Positions 19,046 to 27,276 of a stretch of 64,000 bases of DNA are shown piece after piece. The translations under genes and the position numbers were made by a program. The DNA comes from Pseudoalteromonas rubra (GTDB taxonomy: Bacteria; Pseudomonadota; Gammaproteobacteria; Enterobacterales; Alteromonadaceae). Within the stretch, counting starts at the first letter, position 1; every line of letters starts with the position of its first letter. The notes beneath the pieces were generated by a model that was not told where the DNA came from, searched no databases, and worked only from the letters and a program-made list of their open reading frames with translations. The stretch spans positions 2,822,501 through 2,886,500 of the forward strand of contig NZ_CP045429.1 of the NCBI RefSeq assembly GCF_005886805.2, given 5' to 3'.

Positions 19046-19564
19046 CACCGCAACCTGCAACATAGATTGCATTTCACCACTGGCTATCTGATCATAGAAA
19101 CCTGCAGCATCTATATCGTGTTTATCAACAAGCATTTGCGGATTTCTGGTATTTTCGAGCTTCTGTCTTACGGCAGGCTCCAAATTATCAACGATATGCA
19201 GCGGAATGTGCTTTTTGTCGTTACGTACCGCAAAGGGCTCTGGCTGCAAACATTCTTTAAGGCGAAGACTTGTCAGATCGCCCCCCTGAGCCATAAACCC
19301 ATTGCTCTGGCCAATCAGCATATCGAACTGTTCTGGGGCAAGTGGCTTTTGCGGACCAAGCTGCAACGCCTTTTTAAGCGCTTCTTCTGATTTATCAGCT
19401 TCCTGTGAAGACGAATGCGGCAGGTCAAACTGGCTAAAATCTAATGCATCCTGAGACAATAAAGACAGCAGCAAGCCAAAGTCGCCGCGTCTTGCTTCAT
19501 GAACGCTGTGATTGAGTGCACTGCCCAGCTGAGCCTCTTTGCACAAAATGCCATCTATCTGCAT
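19043..19564 (-). CDS. Conserved hypothetical protein (VC2046/SO_2500-like)
   Basis: 173 residues from the ATG at 19564; a TTG five codons upstream is open but less likely. It is soluble, with no signal peptide. The N-terminal QLGSALNHSVHEARRGDF-LLLSLLSQDA pattern recalls the gammaproteobacterial family labelled VC2046/SO_2500, of unknown function; this match is from memory. The C-terminus (DIDAAGFYDQIASGEMQ) is acidic. The stop codon lies inside the terminal bases of the adjacent repeat element. Confidence 0.7.
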   Translation of the reverse strand: MQIDGILCKEAQLGSALNHSVHEARRGDFGLLLSLLSQDALDFSQFDLPHSSSQEADKSEEALKKALQLGPQKPLAPEQFDMLIGQSNGFMAQGGDLTSLRLKECLQPEPFAVRNDKKHIPLHIVDNLEPAVRQKLENTRNPQMLVDKHDIDAAGFYDQIASGEMQSMLQVAV

Positions 19565-19633
19565 GTAAAATCGCCACAATTTATCAAATATGAAAATTTA
19601 TCGGCATTTTTTCAATTTTCTTTAGGACATTTC

Positions 19634-19661
19634 TTTACTTCACTAAAAACTTTGATATTAT
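19634..19661 (+). promoter_or_regulatory. Sigma-70 promoter of tRNA-Tyr
   Basis: TTTACT, a 16-bp spacer and TATTAT, ending 15 bp before the tRNA 5' end. Spacing and position fit a tRNA promoter. Confidence 0.65.
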
Positions 19662-19676
19662 CAGCGCCCATGTTGA

Positions 19677-19761
19677 GGAGGGGTTCCCGAGCGGCCAAAG
19701 GGATCAGACTGTAAATCTGACGGCACTGCCTTCGCTGGTTCGAATCCAGCCCCCTCCACCA
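19677..19761 (+). tRNA. tRNA-Tyr (anticodon GTA)
   Basis: 85 nt with encoded CCA. The acceptor stem GGAGGGG pairs with CCCCTCC. The anticodon loop CTGTAAA on a TCAGA/TCTGA stem gives GTA, there is a long class II variable arm, and the T-arm is GCTGG-TTCGAAT-CCAGC. It is intact in all arms. Confidence 0.97.
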
Positions 19762-19783
19762 CTTTACAATTTGTTTTCTCCTA

Positions 19784-19868
19784 GGAGGGGTTCCCGATCG
19801 CCCAAAGGGATCAGACTATAAGCCTGACAACACTGCCTTAGCTGGTTACAATACAGCCTCCTTAGCCA
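19784..19868 (+). pseudogene. Decayed tandem copy of tRNA-Tyr
   Basis: Exactly 85 nt and clearly derived from the preceding tRNA, 22 bp away. Damage is spread over the molecule: the acceptor 3' strand reads CCTCCTT (G-T and A-C pairs), the anticodon loop is CTATAAG (anticodon ATA) with one broken stem pair, and the T-loop invariant TTCGA has become TTACA. It should not yield a functional tRNA. Confidence 0.85.
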
Positions 19869-20033
19869 CATTAAGCCATATAAAACAGTCAGTTAGAAAG
19901 TTTCTTCAACTGTCTTTTTGTGTCTGCTGAAAAACATCCAATTTCCAAAAGCATAGTCCCACTTGGGACACTCGCTAGCTGCCAAAAACAGCCTCTACAA
20001 TAAAAAAACACATGATTTTTCACAGTAGTAAAT

Positions 20034-20068
20034 AAACAAAGTGCAGTTACGTTAACTGCACTTTGTTT
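20034..20068. terminator. Strong inverted repeat downstream of the enoyl-CoA hydratase gene
   Basis: A perfect 16-bp inverted repeat AAACAAAGTGCAGTTA with a 3-nt loop (CGT). It lies 146 bp beyond the stop of the minus-strand hydratase and also downstream of the tRNA genes on the plus strand, so it may terminate both. Confidence 0.65.
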
Positions 20069-20214
20069 GGTACAGAACCGAATATGGGCATTGCATGATT
20101 TTCGGTAAAACAACTTAACTCAATATTACTAGAAGGCCGGCCATAACAGTGCCATAACGACTAGATCAAAGTTGGAACATGGTCACATTAGTGACTAACT
20201 CATCTTATTTGACC

Positions 20215-21060
20215 CTATTTAATATCCTGAATACCCATCACTAATTGATCCCAGTTGCGCTGATTTTCCATGCTATCTTGCGCACCATTATCGTCAGCAT
20301 ACTGAAAACGTTTTTGTGCTGGTGTTTTGCTCATTGATTGATACAACCTGTAAGCTTCTTCTTTTAGCGAATCTTCAATTGGCAAATCAATTGAGGCATA
20401 TACAGCGCGTTTACAGGCTTCTATCGATTCAGCAGGAAATTGACTAATTCGATTAGCTAGTTCTTCTACATAAGGACCAATTTTATCCGCATCCAGTGCT
20501 TGGTTAATTGTGCCATACGCTTGTGCTTGGTCGGCATCAAAATCACGCGCACTCAAAATTATCTCCAATGCACGCCCTAACCCTACCTGCCGAGCCATGC
20601 GGGATGCTCCACCGCCACATGGTAAAATCCCCATACCCACCTCCATTTGCATAAACTTGGCTTTACCGCGAGCAGCAAAACGCATGTCACAAGCCAGCAT
20701 AAATTCATGACCCCCACCACGTGCAAACCCCTCTACTTTTGCGATGGTGGCTTGTGGCAGTACACTGACTCTCTGCAAGACTTGCTGCAAATAAAGTAAT
20801 TCAACCTCTTCTCTCGCCACCGCTTGAGTAGACATATCCTTTAAAAAGTTTGTGTCGGCATGTGCAACAAAAATTTCTGGGTGTGCAGATTGAAATACAA
20901 CAACTTTTACACTTTTGTCTGTCTCCAGTGCTGCAGATAAGCGATTAAGATCATCCAACATAGGAATGCCTTGAATATTTACAGGTTCAAAATCAAAGGT
21001 AACTGTAAGCACTCCTTGATTTTGCCTTGCCTTAAATGTTGTATAATTTTCATAAACCAT
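20215..21060 (-). CDS. Enoyl-CoA hydratase/isomerase family protein
   Basis: 281 residues from the ATG at 21060 (GGAG seven bases upstream). The crotonase fold is evident: the oxyanion-hole region HPEIFVAHADTNFLKDM near 65-81 and the second oxyanion motif KVEGFARGGGHEFMLACDMRFAA near 115-137. The usual catalytic glutamates are not obvious at both positions (MEVGMGILPCGGGASRMAR), so hydratase activity is uncertain; isomerase, thioesterase-like or other crotonase chemistry is possible. It is monocistronic and lies next to the IS relic. Confidence 0.82.
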   Translation of the reverse strand: MVYENYTTFKARQNQGVLTVTFDFEPVNIQGIPMLDDLNRLSAALETDKSVKVVVFQSAHPEIFVAHADTNFLKDMSTQAVAREEVELLYLQQVLQRVSVLPQATIAKVEGFARGGGHEFMLACDMRFAARGKAKFMQMEVGMGILPCGGGASRMARQVGLGRALEIILSARDFDADQAQAYGTINQALDADKIGPYVEELANRISQFPAESIEACKRAVYASIDLPIEDSLKEEAYRLYQSMSKTPAQKRFQYADDNGAQDSMENQRNWDQLVMGIQDIK

Positions 21061-21168
21061 AATTATCTCCACTCGTCACAGTCGTTCAAAAAGTAAACTT
21101 TAAAATGGAGAGTAACACCCACTCAAAACCTTTATAACCAGCCTTAGTTAAGATTGAGTTTATGGGTT

Positions 21169-22016
21169 TTATTGATAATCATTTTTATGCTCAAATCCGG
21201 CCTTGTTGATCAAATCCAGATAGCTTAAACAACGCTGTATTTCAGCTGTTTCCACCAGTGAGCGTTGATGGTAATTCACACACTTCTTCCACTCACTGCT
21301 ACCTATATGCTTTGTTAAAATGACCACGCTATTCGAGTATGCGCATTCTCCCACAACTGCGCGTTGCACCTTGGTGGGATCACTGCATCAGCCTTTTTGA
21401 CTGCGACTTCGGCATAACAGCCTCTAGTATCATAAGCGCCATCAGCTTTTACCGAACTGATTTTCCTGCGCAATGGTCTGAGCAAATCGCCCAGAACTTC
21501 TGGATCAGCTACGGAGATTGCAGACAACTCAGCACCCACGATTTGGTGCGTATTTGCATCAATGGCCAGATGTAACTTTCGCCATGTCCGGCGTTTGTTC
21601 GCACCATGCTTTCTTGCATGCCACTCACCATTTCCGTGCACCTTCAAGCCAGTGCTATCAACCACGATATCAATGCCCGCAGATGCACTGGAGCTTGGCC
21701 TGTAACGAACTGCGAGCTCTGCACTACGCTTGCACAAACAACTATAAGTTGGCGTTTCCAAATTAAGCTTCATCATTGATATCAGAGAAGAAACAAAACC
21801 CTGTGCGGCTCGAAGAGACAAGCGAAATACAGCCCGTAAAGTCAGGCAGGTCTCAATCGCCAGCTCAGAGAAATGATTGGCTCGCCCTTTACCGCCGTGA
21901 TGTTGCGTGTTGTTCCACTGAGTAATTGCATCCTCGGAAAACCAAAGTTGGATGTTGCCTCTGGCGATAAGGGCTTTGTTGTAATCGCGCCAGTTGGTGA
22001 TACGCTTTTCTTTCAA
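21169..22016 (-). pseudogene. Frameshifted, internally deleted IS5/IS903-type transposase
   Basis: The first frame (21315-22016, 233 residues, TTG start) carries the DDE core: GIDIVVDSTGLKVHGNGEW, HLAIDANTHQIVGAELS and SSVKADGAYDTRGCY. A frameshift near 21320-21340 moves the rest into another frame (...HIGSSEWKKCVNYHQRSLVETA), which is the IS5-type C-terminus. After VETA the sequence jumps to the terminal repeat and reads out of the element to a stop at 21169, so roughly 50-60 C-terminal codons are missing. The transposase cannot be active. Confidence 0.85.
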
Positions 22017-22060
22017 AATTCAGTCTCGGTGTTTGCTTTTGAGATCTGATCACACAAGGC
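21199..22060 (-). mobile_element. Degenerate IS5-family (IS903-type) insertion sequence
   Basis: Bounded by imperfect 18-bp inverted repeats: GGCCTTGTTGATCAAATC at 21199-21216, near the IS903 end GGCTTTGTTGAATAAATC, and its diverged complement GATCTGATCACACAAGGC at 22043-22060. At 862 bp it is about 200 bp shorter than a typical IS903. The flanks show no matching 9-bp duplication, so the insertion is old or rearranged. Confidence 0.8.
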
Positions 22061-22332
22061 TAAATTAGTTCAATGATTTAGGAAACAATGCCCTCAAATC
22101 CCCACATTTCGAGTTAGTTCTCGTTGTTAAATGCCCACACAATAACAATAATAAAAACCTGACTTTAACTGTAGAAAACCTCAATAGCTCACTTCTATCG
22201 CACAACAATATATGAATGCATCAGGCGTCCTTTTATCAAAGCTACACTCGAACAATTGTGATGATTTTACCCCTTCTCGACAGGCTACCAACAAATTGTG
22301 CCATCGAAGCGGATGATGACTATAATTGAATT
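22061..22332. other. Non-coding flank of the IS relic
   Basis: AT-rich sequence between the IS right end and a repeat fragment. I see no gene or RNA here; it presumably contains the promoter for the solute-binding protein gene. Confidence 0.3.
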
Positions 22333-22355
22333 GGTCGATAACACAGGCAAAAATT
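22333..22355 (+). repeat. Fragment of the 166-bp repeat element
   Basis: GGTCGATAACACAGGCAAAAATT matches the interior of the element at 18929-18950 with a single inserted C. It ends one base before the ATG of the following gene and supplies the AGG that could act as its ribosome site. Confidence 0.6.
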
Positions 22356-22356
22356 C

Positions 22357-23079
22357 ATGCATGCGACAAAAGCGCTTCTTTTATTTTGTATTTTCTTTGG
22401 AATATCCCCTCTTCTATTCGCACAACAAATAAAAGTTGTCACAGAACACTTTCCTCCGTATCAAATAGTTGAAAATGGCTTGCCAATTCAGGGAAGTGCT
22501 GTTGAGCTAGTCAAAAAGCAGCTTTCCAAAGCCAATTACAAAGTACCTATAGAGGTATACCCTTGGGCGAGAGCATATAAACTGGCTCTCAACGAGCCTA
22601 ATACAATGATATTTTCATTAGCTAGAACTAAAGAGCGAGAACACTTATTTCATTGGGTTGGTCCGATTAGTAAGCTAAAGGGTCATATATGGGCTCTTAC
22701 AAGCAGCTCCCATATAGAAATTAATGCTCTAGCTGATGCTAAGCACTTTTCAATTGCTGTAATCAGAGAAGACAGTACTCATCACTTTTTAAGATATATC
22801 GGTTTTAATGATGAATCCAATCTATATTTAACAACCACCTTCGAACAAAACGTCCAAATGCTCTTTTTAAAACGGGTTGATCTAGTTATTGGAACGCAAT
22901 CAATGCTAGAGGAACAGATGAGTAACTTAGGGTTAGACATAAAAAAACTAAGAAAGATCTACACGTTCGGCCCTGATGATTTTCAGCTTTACATTGCCTT
23001 CAACAATGACACCTCTCTTGAATTAGTATACAAATTTCAACGAATATTAGAAGAAATACAACAAAGTCATAGCCACTAA
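22357..23079 (+). CDS. Periplasmic solute-binding protein family 3 (amino-acid type)
   Basis: 240 residues with a signal peptide (cleavage near LFA-QQI). The start IKVVTEHFPPYQIVENGLPIQGSAVELVKK is the usual opening of SBP family 3 proteins and is followed by VYPWARAYKLALNEPNTMIFSLARTKERE, typical of the many stand-alone family members in marine gammaproteobacteria. No permease or ATPase genes are adjacent, so its role may be sensory or scavenging rather than classical ABC import. The ligand is unknown. Confidence 0.82.
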   Translation: MHATKALLLFCIFFGISPLLFAQQIKVVTEHFPPYQIVENGLPIQGSAVELVKKQLSKANYKVPIEVYPWARAYKLALNEPNTMIFSLARTKEREHLFHWVGPISKLKGHIWALTSSSHIEINALADAKHFSIAVIREDSTHHFLRYIGFNDESNLYLTTTFEQNVQMLFLKRVDLVIGTQSMLEEQMSNLGLDIKKLRKIYTFGPDDFQLYIAFNNDTSLELVYKFQRILEEIQQSHSH

Positions 23080-23345
23080 ATTTTTGCAGTCTAAAACATT
23101 AGTTTTGTCAGTTTAATCCCAGGACACATGCTACTGTGTAACTCCACCTAACCTAGTACAGCTCATTAGTAGAATTATGCAGCCTCAAGGTAGCCAACTG
23201 AAGTCAAGTCCTACCGCGTATCGATAAAGCTAACTTCAATTGGACGTGTATCGGCTTCTTTTGGGTTCAAATCTACGCTTCTTATGAACAAGTAAAGCGT
23301 CCAGCAAAATGTCCTCGATTCTCGCCATTTCATCGAACAATTGGT
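23080..23345. other. Non-coding stretch with a short open minus-strand segment
   Basis: On the minus strand a short open segment (about 23230-23345) encodes ELNQLFDEMARIEDILLD and continues to a stop. It abuts the remnant at 23346-23528 in another frame and may be its frameshifted continuation. No intact gene is visible. Confidence 0.3.
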
Positions 23346-23528
23346 TTAACTCATTTTACGTAAGCTCCACCACTTTTCTACTCGGCACCGTACAACACCC
23401 TGTGTTAGCTTTTCATACGGGCATTCATGTTCAGGCAGTCGCACCAGCGCCATTCGTAAACCGATGTTTTCATTAATGCCCAAAATGGAAGCAAGCTTCA
23501 GGCTGCCTATCTCAAAACCATCACTCCA
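23346..23528 (-). pseudogene. C-terminal gene remnant, possibly formylglycine-generating-enzyme-like
   Basis: An open segment with no start encodes WSDGFEIGSLKLASILGINE followed by NIGLRMALVRLP and a stop. The order W-S-D-G, L-R/K-x-A-S, then I-G-x-R-x-A resembles the C-terminal end of SUMF/FGE (sulfatase-modifying factor) proteins. A stop codon precedes it directly, so it is a fragment. The family assignment is tentative. Confidence 0.35.
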
Positions 23529-23557
23529 TCAGTGTCACTGTGTAGATCCGGTCTCCG

Positions 23558-24238
23558 CTATGGCTTTTCGATCTGTAACCCAACCCCATATTGCTTCAGG
23601 TAAGCTTGAGCTTCCCGGTACCTGGGATAATGACGTGCCACTATCTGCCAAAAGGCCTGATTGTGTGCCATCACATGACCGTGTGCCAGCTCATGCACAA
23701 CAACATAATCTATAACCCACTTAGGCGCACCAACCAACAGGCTGTTAAGCGCCAGCGTGCCATTTGAAGACAAACTTCCCCAGCGGCGTTTATATTCCCT
23801 TATTTTCAATTCCTGATACTGACTGTTCATCAGGACCGAATACTCAGCCAGTACCGGCGTTACATAGCTGAGCAGTATCTGGTTTAAGAGCTTAAATAAG
23901 GCTTTGCGCGCGCCCTCTGTTCCTGGTTGTGCCCGGGTTTTTAGACCAATACATTTGGCGTCATGATCAATATAAGAACGACGCGGCGACAGCACCAGCT
24001 GATATCGTTCACCAAATATCTGAATTTCTTTGTGACAGAAAGGTGATTGGATCTGTTGTTGCTGAGCAGACACTGCTAGCTTCTTATCCTCAACCCAGCT
24101 CGACTTGCTCTTCAGCCAGGTTTCCAGCCATTGTCGGTCAATGCCATGCGGCGCAAACACTTTCACGCCATTCGCTGTGACTTTTATCGCAACACTCTGT
24201 CTGCGCTTACTGATACTTAACTGATAATCGAATGACAT
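23558..24238 (-). CDS. YgjP/DUF45-type M48-like metallopeptidase
   Basis: 226 residues, cytoplasmic. The zinc site is H182-E183-x2-H186 in VVVHELAHGHVMAHNQAFW, with H192 as the likely third ligand. The upstream REYKRRWGSLSSNGTLALN block is diagnostic of the YgjP/DUF45 family. Members are related to WLM/SprT peptidases. E. coli YgjP has been linked to UTP hydrolysis, so the physiological reaction is open. It is followed by the decayed remnant and divergent from the K+-channel gene. Confidence 0.88.
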   Translation of the reverse strand: MSFDYQLSISKRRQSVAIKVTANGVKVFAPHGIDRQWLETWLKSKSSWVEDKKLAVSAQQQQIQSPFCHKEIQIFGERYQLVLSPRRSYIDHDAKCIGLKTRAQPGTEGARKALFKLLNQILLSYVTPVLAEYSVLMNSQYQELKIREYKRRWGSLSSNGTLALNSLLVGAPKWVIDYVVVHELAHGHVMAHNQAFWQIVARHYPRYREAQAYLKQYGVGLQIEKP

Positions 24239-24310
24239 AGATACAATTTTTTATTTACCCTGAAAAAATGCTGCTACCCTTACTAATAGGAAGGATTAAA
24301 CTGGCGTAAC

Positions 24311-25291
24311 ATGAATAACAAACCACTTTGCCAATATGAATCTCCCGACGGCCATAAATGCCAGGAAATAGACATGGGTTCAGGCTATTGCTTCTGGCAT
24401 GATAGCAAATTTGACAAAAGCGGTCTGGAGTTAACTCAAAAGCTGGAGCGGTATGCAAAACGAGGCGGCCTTTTACAGGGGTTGGAGTTAAAACGTGCCA
24501 ACCTGGAAGGTCTTAACCTGGTTAAATTTGGTAACCACGAAGGCTATGACCTGTCATACAGCAACTTCTATCGTGCCAACTTGCAAGGTGCTCACCTGTT
24601 CAACAGTACCATCAAAAATGCTTCCTTAATGAAAGCGGACTTGCGAGATGCCAATCTACATTGCTGCAAACTCGAAAACACCAATCTGCTCGGCATGAAA
24701 CTCGATAAAACTCGTATCGATAACCTCTACCTTGGCGATAAACTGTTACAAGAAAAACAAGCCAGCGACGCACTGAAAGAGCAAGATTTAGATGAAGCCA
24801 ACGACTTGTTTTTACAATCAGAAGAAATCTATCGCTTATTGAGAAAAGGCGCAGAGCAGCAAGGTCTGTTTGAAATGGCTGGCAAATATACCTACAGCGA
24901 ACTTCGCATGCGTCACGCGCAATACCCTAAATTGTCCAAACGCCGGTTGGTATCCTCTTTCGTTGATATGTTATGTGGCTACGGCGAAAAGCCCGAAAAT
25001 GTGATCCGCTTCAGTCTGGGCATGATAGTCGCCTGTGCGATTTGCTACTTTATATTCGGAATCAATTATAACGACGGGCTGATCCAGTTTTCCAGTCAGG
25101 CCTCATGGTCAGACAACCTCAGTACATTACTCAACTGCATTTATTTCAGTGTGGTCACCTTTACTACACTGGGTTATGGCGACATAACGCCGACCGGCAT
25201 TACCCGGTTAATCGCCACGGTTGAAGCGTTTACCGGGAGCTTTTCGCTGGCGTTGTTTGTCGTTGTATTCGTAAAACGCATGACCCGCTAG
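24311..25291 (+). CDS. Pentapeptide-repeat protein fused to a two-helix K+ channel
   Basis: 326 residues. The N-terminus has a possible zinc site (C7, C17, C27, H30). Pentapeptide repeats (A-D/N-L-x-x units such as RANLEGLNL, RANLQGAHL, KADLRDANL) cover about 58-125, a helical linker follows, and an Ion_trans_2 pore lies at the C-terminus: one helix (about 232-252), the pore loop with selectivity filter TLGYGD at 286-291, and a second helix (about 300-322). It is probably a membrane K+ channel with a cytoplasmic sensing domain. Its stop overlaps the convergent HD gene by four bases. Confidence 0.9.
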   Translation: MNNKPLCQYESPDGHKCQEIDMGSGYCFWHDSKFDKSGLELTQKLERYAKRGGLLQGLELKRANLEGLNLVKFGNHEGYDLSYSNFYRANLQGAHLFNSTIKNASLMKADLRDANLHCCKLENTNLLGMKLDKTRIDNLYLGDKLLQEKQASDALKEQDLDEANDLFLQSEEIYRLLRKGAEQQGLFEMAGKYTYSELRMRHAQYPKLSKRRLVSSFVDMLCGYGEKPENVIRFSLGMIVACAICYFIFGINYNDGLIQFSSQASWSDNLSTLLNCIYFSVVTFTTLGYGDITPTGITRLIATVEAFTGSFSLALFVVVFVKRMTR

Positions 25292-25935
25292 TCGGGGACA
25301 CCTATCTCTCTGCCCAATTCGAGCAAGAATCCACGCATAAACTCAGTTCGGCGCTGCGCTTCTTGTTTTGCCGACTGCGTGTGCATTTGCTCCGCAATAT
25401 TCAGCAGCTTGATGTAGAAGTGATCTAACGTGTACTTTTTATCATCCGCTTCTCGTTGCTGACAAAATGGGTCATCAATGTGATACAAATGTCTGGCAAT
25501 GGCACCGCCCACTTTCATGCATCGACTCACCCCAATCGCCCCAAGCGCATCCATTCGGTCTGCGTCCTGAACAACTTTAGCTTCCAGCGTATCGGGTGGC
25601 ACGTTGGCACTGAAGCTATGTGCAACTATCGCATGATGTACCGCTGAGAGTTTGTGCTCTGGATAATCCAGGGTTGATAGAAAGGCAACCGCCCTGTCCC
25701 CGGCCAATTTCGACGCTATGGGCCTGTCCGGGTGATTCTTTGCCACAGCCACACAGTCGTGTAACCAGGCCGCGGGCAACACAACTTCAAGATCAGCCCC
25801 TTCCGCAGCACAGAGTTGCTTGGCGGTTTTAACCACACGCAGGATGTGTGATAAATCATGGGCGGTATCGGCAAACTCGGTTGTGAGCATAAAATCTCTG
25901 CATGCCGTCTCTAATTCCGTCATATTTACTGTCAT
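25288..25935 (-). CDS. HD-domain phosphohydrolase (YedJ-like)
   Basis: 215 residues. Metal-binding HD residues appear in order: DLSHILRVVKTA, AAWLHDCV (the HD), HHAIVAHSF and VVQDADRMDALGAIG. This matches YedJ-type predicted metal-dependent phosphohydrolases; the substrate is unknown. AAGGG just before the ATG supports the start. The last codons overlap the convergent channel gene. Confidence 0.88.
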   Translation of the reverse strand: MTVNMTELETACRDFMLTTEFADTAHDLSHILRVVKTAKQLCAAEGADLEVVLPAAWLHDCVAVAKNHPDRPIASKLAGDRAVAFLSTLDYPEHKLSAVHHAIVAHSFSANVPPDTLEAKVVQDADRMDALGAIGVSRCMKVGGAIARHLYHIDDPFCQQREADDKKYTLDHFYIKLLNIAEQMHTQSAKQEAQRRTEFMRGFLLELGREIGVPD

Positions 25936-26018
25936 TTATCCCTTAACCTTATGGTTCTGATTGTATGTTTTTATTGGCTTCACTAAAATGTCACCATTAT
26001 CCATAGTAAGGAATTTAT

Positions 26019-27209
26019 ATGTCTTGCGCGCTGTATTTACAACCTGGCCGTGAAAAATCTTTAAAAAGAAAACACCCCTGGATCTTTTCCAAGGCAATCA
26101 AAAAAGTCAAAGGTAAGCCTGCGCTTGGCGATACGGTGACCATTTATAGTCACGACGGACAGTACCTCGCAACAGCCGCATATAGCCCCGATTCACAGAT
26201 CCGTGCCCGGATCTGGAGTTTTGATCAAGCAGAGTTAATCGATCAGGCCTTTTTCGAACGCCGACTCGCACGCGCACTTGCAGCCCGCGAACAGGTCATT
26301 GAGGAAGGACAGTTAACCGGTTTCAGATTGTGTGCCGCGGAGTCAGATGGTTTACCCGGCATTACCATAGACAAATTTGATAACTATCTGGTTTGCCAGT
26401 TACTCAGCGCCGGTGCAGAGCGTCACAAGGGCGAAATTGTACAAGCGCTCAGAACGCTGTTCCCTGAATGTCATATTTACGAACGCTCTGACGTCGATGT
26501 ACGTAAAAAAGAAGGGCTTGAGAAAACCACTGGCGTATTGTGGGGAGACGAGCCAACGGCACCTGTGGTGATCATGGAAAACGGCTTAAAAATAGAAGTC
26601 GATATAAAATCCGGACATAAAACAGGTTTTTATCTGGACCAAAGAGACAGCCGGGCAGCATTAGAGCGCTTTTCAAAAGGTAAATCTGTACTGAATTGTT
26701 TTTGCTATACAGGCACATTTGGCTTGTATGCGCTGCGCGGCGACTGTGATGAAGTCATTAATGTCGATGTGTCTCAACCAGCTTTAGATACGGCGAAACG
26801 TAATGTCGAACACAATGAGCTGGATGTATCCCGTGCTCAGTTTGTTAAACAAGACGTGTTTAAGCTTCTCAGACAGTATCGGGAAGAAGGCCGTCAGTTT
26901 GACACTATCGTCATGGATCCACCTAAATTTGCAGAGAGTAAAGCACAGCTCAATGGTGCATGTCGCGGTTACAAAGACATCAACATGCTGGCAATGCAAT
27001 TGCTAAAGCCAGGTGGCACTTTATTGACCTTCTCTTGCTCAGGCCTGATGGAACAGAATCTATTCCAGAAAGTCGTAGCTGATGCAGCGCTGGATGCCGG
27101 TAAGGATTTATTGATCATGGAGCGTCTTAATCAGGCTGCTGACCACCCCATTGCGGGTTGCTATCCGGAAGGTTTTTACCTGAAGGGTCTGATCTGCAAA
27201 GTCTATTGA
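26019..27209 (+). CDS. rlmI: 23S rRNA (cytosine-1962-C5)-methyltransferase RlmI
   Basis: 396 residues, the family length. An N-terminal PUA domain ([22 protein letters not shown]) is followed by a Rossmann methyltransferase domain: [42 protein letters not shown] and TFSCSGLM, the last carrying the catalytic cysteine. It makes m5C1962 in 23S rRNA. It is monocistronic, with AAGGA before the ATG and a strong terminator after the stop. Confidence 0.95.
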   Translation: MSCALYLQPGREKSLKRKHPWIFSKAIKKVKGKPALGDTVTIYSHDGQYLATAAYSPDSQIRARIWSFDQAELIDQAFFERRLARALAAREQVIEEGQLTGFRLCAAESDGLPGITIDKFDNYLVCQLLSAGAERHKGEIVQALRTLFPECHIYERSDVDVRKKEGLEKTTGVLWGDEPTAPVVIMENGLKIEVDIKSGHKTGFYLDQRDSRAALERFSKGKSVLNCFCYTGTFGLYALRGDCDEVINVDVSQPALDTAKRNVEHNELDVSRAQFVKQDVFKLLRQYREEGRQFDTIVMDPPKFAESKAQLNGACRGYKDINMLAMQLLKPGGTLLTFSCSGLMEQNLFQKVVADAALDAGKDLLIMERLNQAADHPIAGCYPEGFYLKGLICKVY

Positions 27210-27227
27210 TTGTTACCAGCAAAGTAA

Positions 27228-27253
27228 AAAAGGCCGCTCCAGAGCGGCCTTTT
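27228..27253. terminator. Bidirectional terminator between rlmI and the subtilase gene
   Basis: 11-bp arms AAAAGGCCGCT/AGCGGCCTTTT with a CCAG loop between two convergent genes. Confidence 0.92.
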
Positions 27254-27276
27254 CTATATTACTTACTCGGTACTGT

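Noticed and set aside
19889..20113. Minus-strand frame of about 74 codons after the decayed tRNA
   Set aside because: It runs through a 16-bp perfect terminator-like repeat and has no ribosome site or family pattern.
21190..22069. Target-site duplication around the IS relic
   Set aside because: The bases outside the two inverted repeats do not match at 9, 4 or 3 bp.
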